A stretch of 32,026 nt of DNA from Acidobacteriaceae bacterium (GTDB lineage Bacteria > Acidobacteriota > Terriglobia > Terriglobales > Acidobacteriaceae). A program made the position numbers and the translations under genes. Under the pieces are notes generated by a model. It did no database searches. It was not told the DNA's origin and was given only the letters and a program-made list of their open reading frames with translations. Within the stretch, counting starts at the first letter, position 1; each line of letters opens with the position of its first letter. The stretch spans positions 1 to 32,026 of the forward strand of contig JAICYR010000017.1 in NCBI GenBank assembly GCA_025934135.1, written 5' to 3'. This document shows, one piece after another, positions 31,810 to 32,026 of this stretch.

Positions 31810-32026
31810 TGGCGTGGTTTCTTGACGGCAAGAAAGACCGCGCGCACCGGCTGGGGCCCATGCAGACGCTTCCGGGGCCGATGCGCAAATTCACGCCAAC
31901 CGAAACCGTTGACTACTGCATTGTGGGCGTGGGGTCCGCTGGAGGCGTGCTGCTGCAGCGTCTCTCGCGCGCGGGGTTCAATGTAGTCGGACTGGAGGCG
32001 GGGCCATTCTGGGACACCGAACGCGA
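31809..32026 (+). CDS. GMC-family oxidoreductase (gluconate/alcohol dehydrogenase large subunit), 5' part
   Basis: Translation from ATG 31809 gives 72 residues before the window ends. VDYCIVGVGSAGGVLLQRLS at about residues 34-53 is the FAD-binding GxGxxG motif, and VVGLEAGP is the second strand of the Rossmann fold typical of GMC oxidoreductases. With the subunit 3-like gene just upstream it would form a sugar or sugar-acid dehydrogenase. No signal peptide is visible at its start. The remaining part of the gene, including the catalytic His region, is outside the window. Confidence 0.85.
   Translation, partial: MAWFLDGKKDRAHRLGPMQTLPGPMRKFTPTETVDYCIVGVGSAGGVLLQRLSRAGFNVVGLEAGPFWDTER

Overview
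This window is GC-rich bacterial chromosome. Gene content and protein style suggest a soil member of the Acidobacteriota, probably Terriglobales: an acyl-CoA mutase N-terminal subunit, a GH27 enzyme, a LacI regulator, a PoxB-like TPP enzyme and a gluconate-dehydrogenase-type cluster. That placement is inference and no 16S is present. No transposase, integrase, phage gene or CRISPR array was seen. The only RNA gene found is a tRNA-Gln(CUG) near 5.7 kb.

Left block (1-5353, minus strand) is a probable operon for D-amino-acid use. In transcription order it encodes a RidA imine deaminase, a secreted GH27 alpha-galactosidase, an EamA/DMT exporter, a DapA-superfamily lyase, an N-acyl-D-amino-acid deacylase, and the start of a DSD1-type D-serine dehydratase/D-threonine aldolase. 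That last gene carries a visible one-base frameshift. The alpha-galactosidase is the odd member.

Middle block (5702-12197) holds the tRNA, a small methyltransferase divergent from a B12-dependent acyl-CoA mutase subunit, a LacI regulator with a clear promoter and palindrome, shikimate kinase coupled to an AI-2E-type permease, and DNA topoisomerase IB. The mutase active-site residues match isobutyryl-CoA mutase rather than methylmalonyl-CoA mutase.

Glycan block (12335-25646) is the most distinctive part: 13 genes in two tightly packed, convergent operons whose 3' ends overlap at 16742-16760. The rightward operon encodes a CgeB-like glycosyltransferase, a sugar nucleotidyltransferase, a CmoB-like methyltransferase, a TPR/GT9-like protein and a HAD phosphatase. 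The leftward operon encodes a glycosidase-like TIM barrel in apparently permuted order, two SDR sugar-nucleotide enzymes (one with an inserted four-Cys zinc-knuckle segment), a B12-binding radical SAM enzyme, one GT4 and three CgeB-like glycosyltransferases. No flippase, polymerase, ABC exporter or lipid-carrier transferase is present. The product may be a soluble, methylated oligosaccharide or glycoconjugate of unknown structure.

Right block (25882-32026) carries a small protein with an Arg/Ser-rich tail, a YagU/DUF1440-like membrane protein and a small divergent conserved-type ORF. These are followed by a tightly coupled rightward operon: PoxB-like TPP enzyme, enolase-superfamily sugar-acid dehydratase, an internally duplicated membrane protein, gluconate 2-dehydrogenase subunit 3-like protein, and a GMC oxidoreductase cut by the window end. 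The set looks like a sugar or sugar-acid oxidation pathway.
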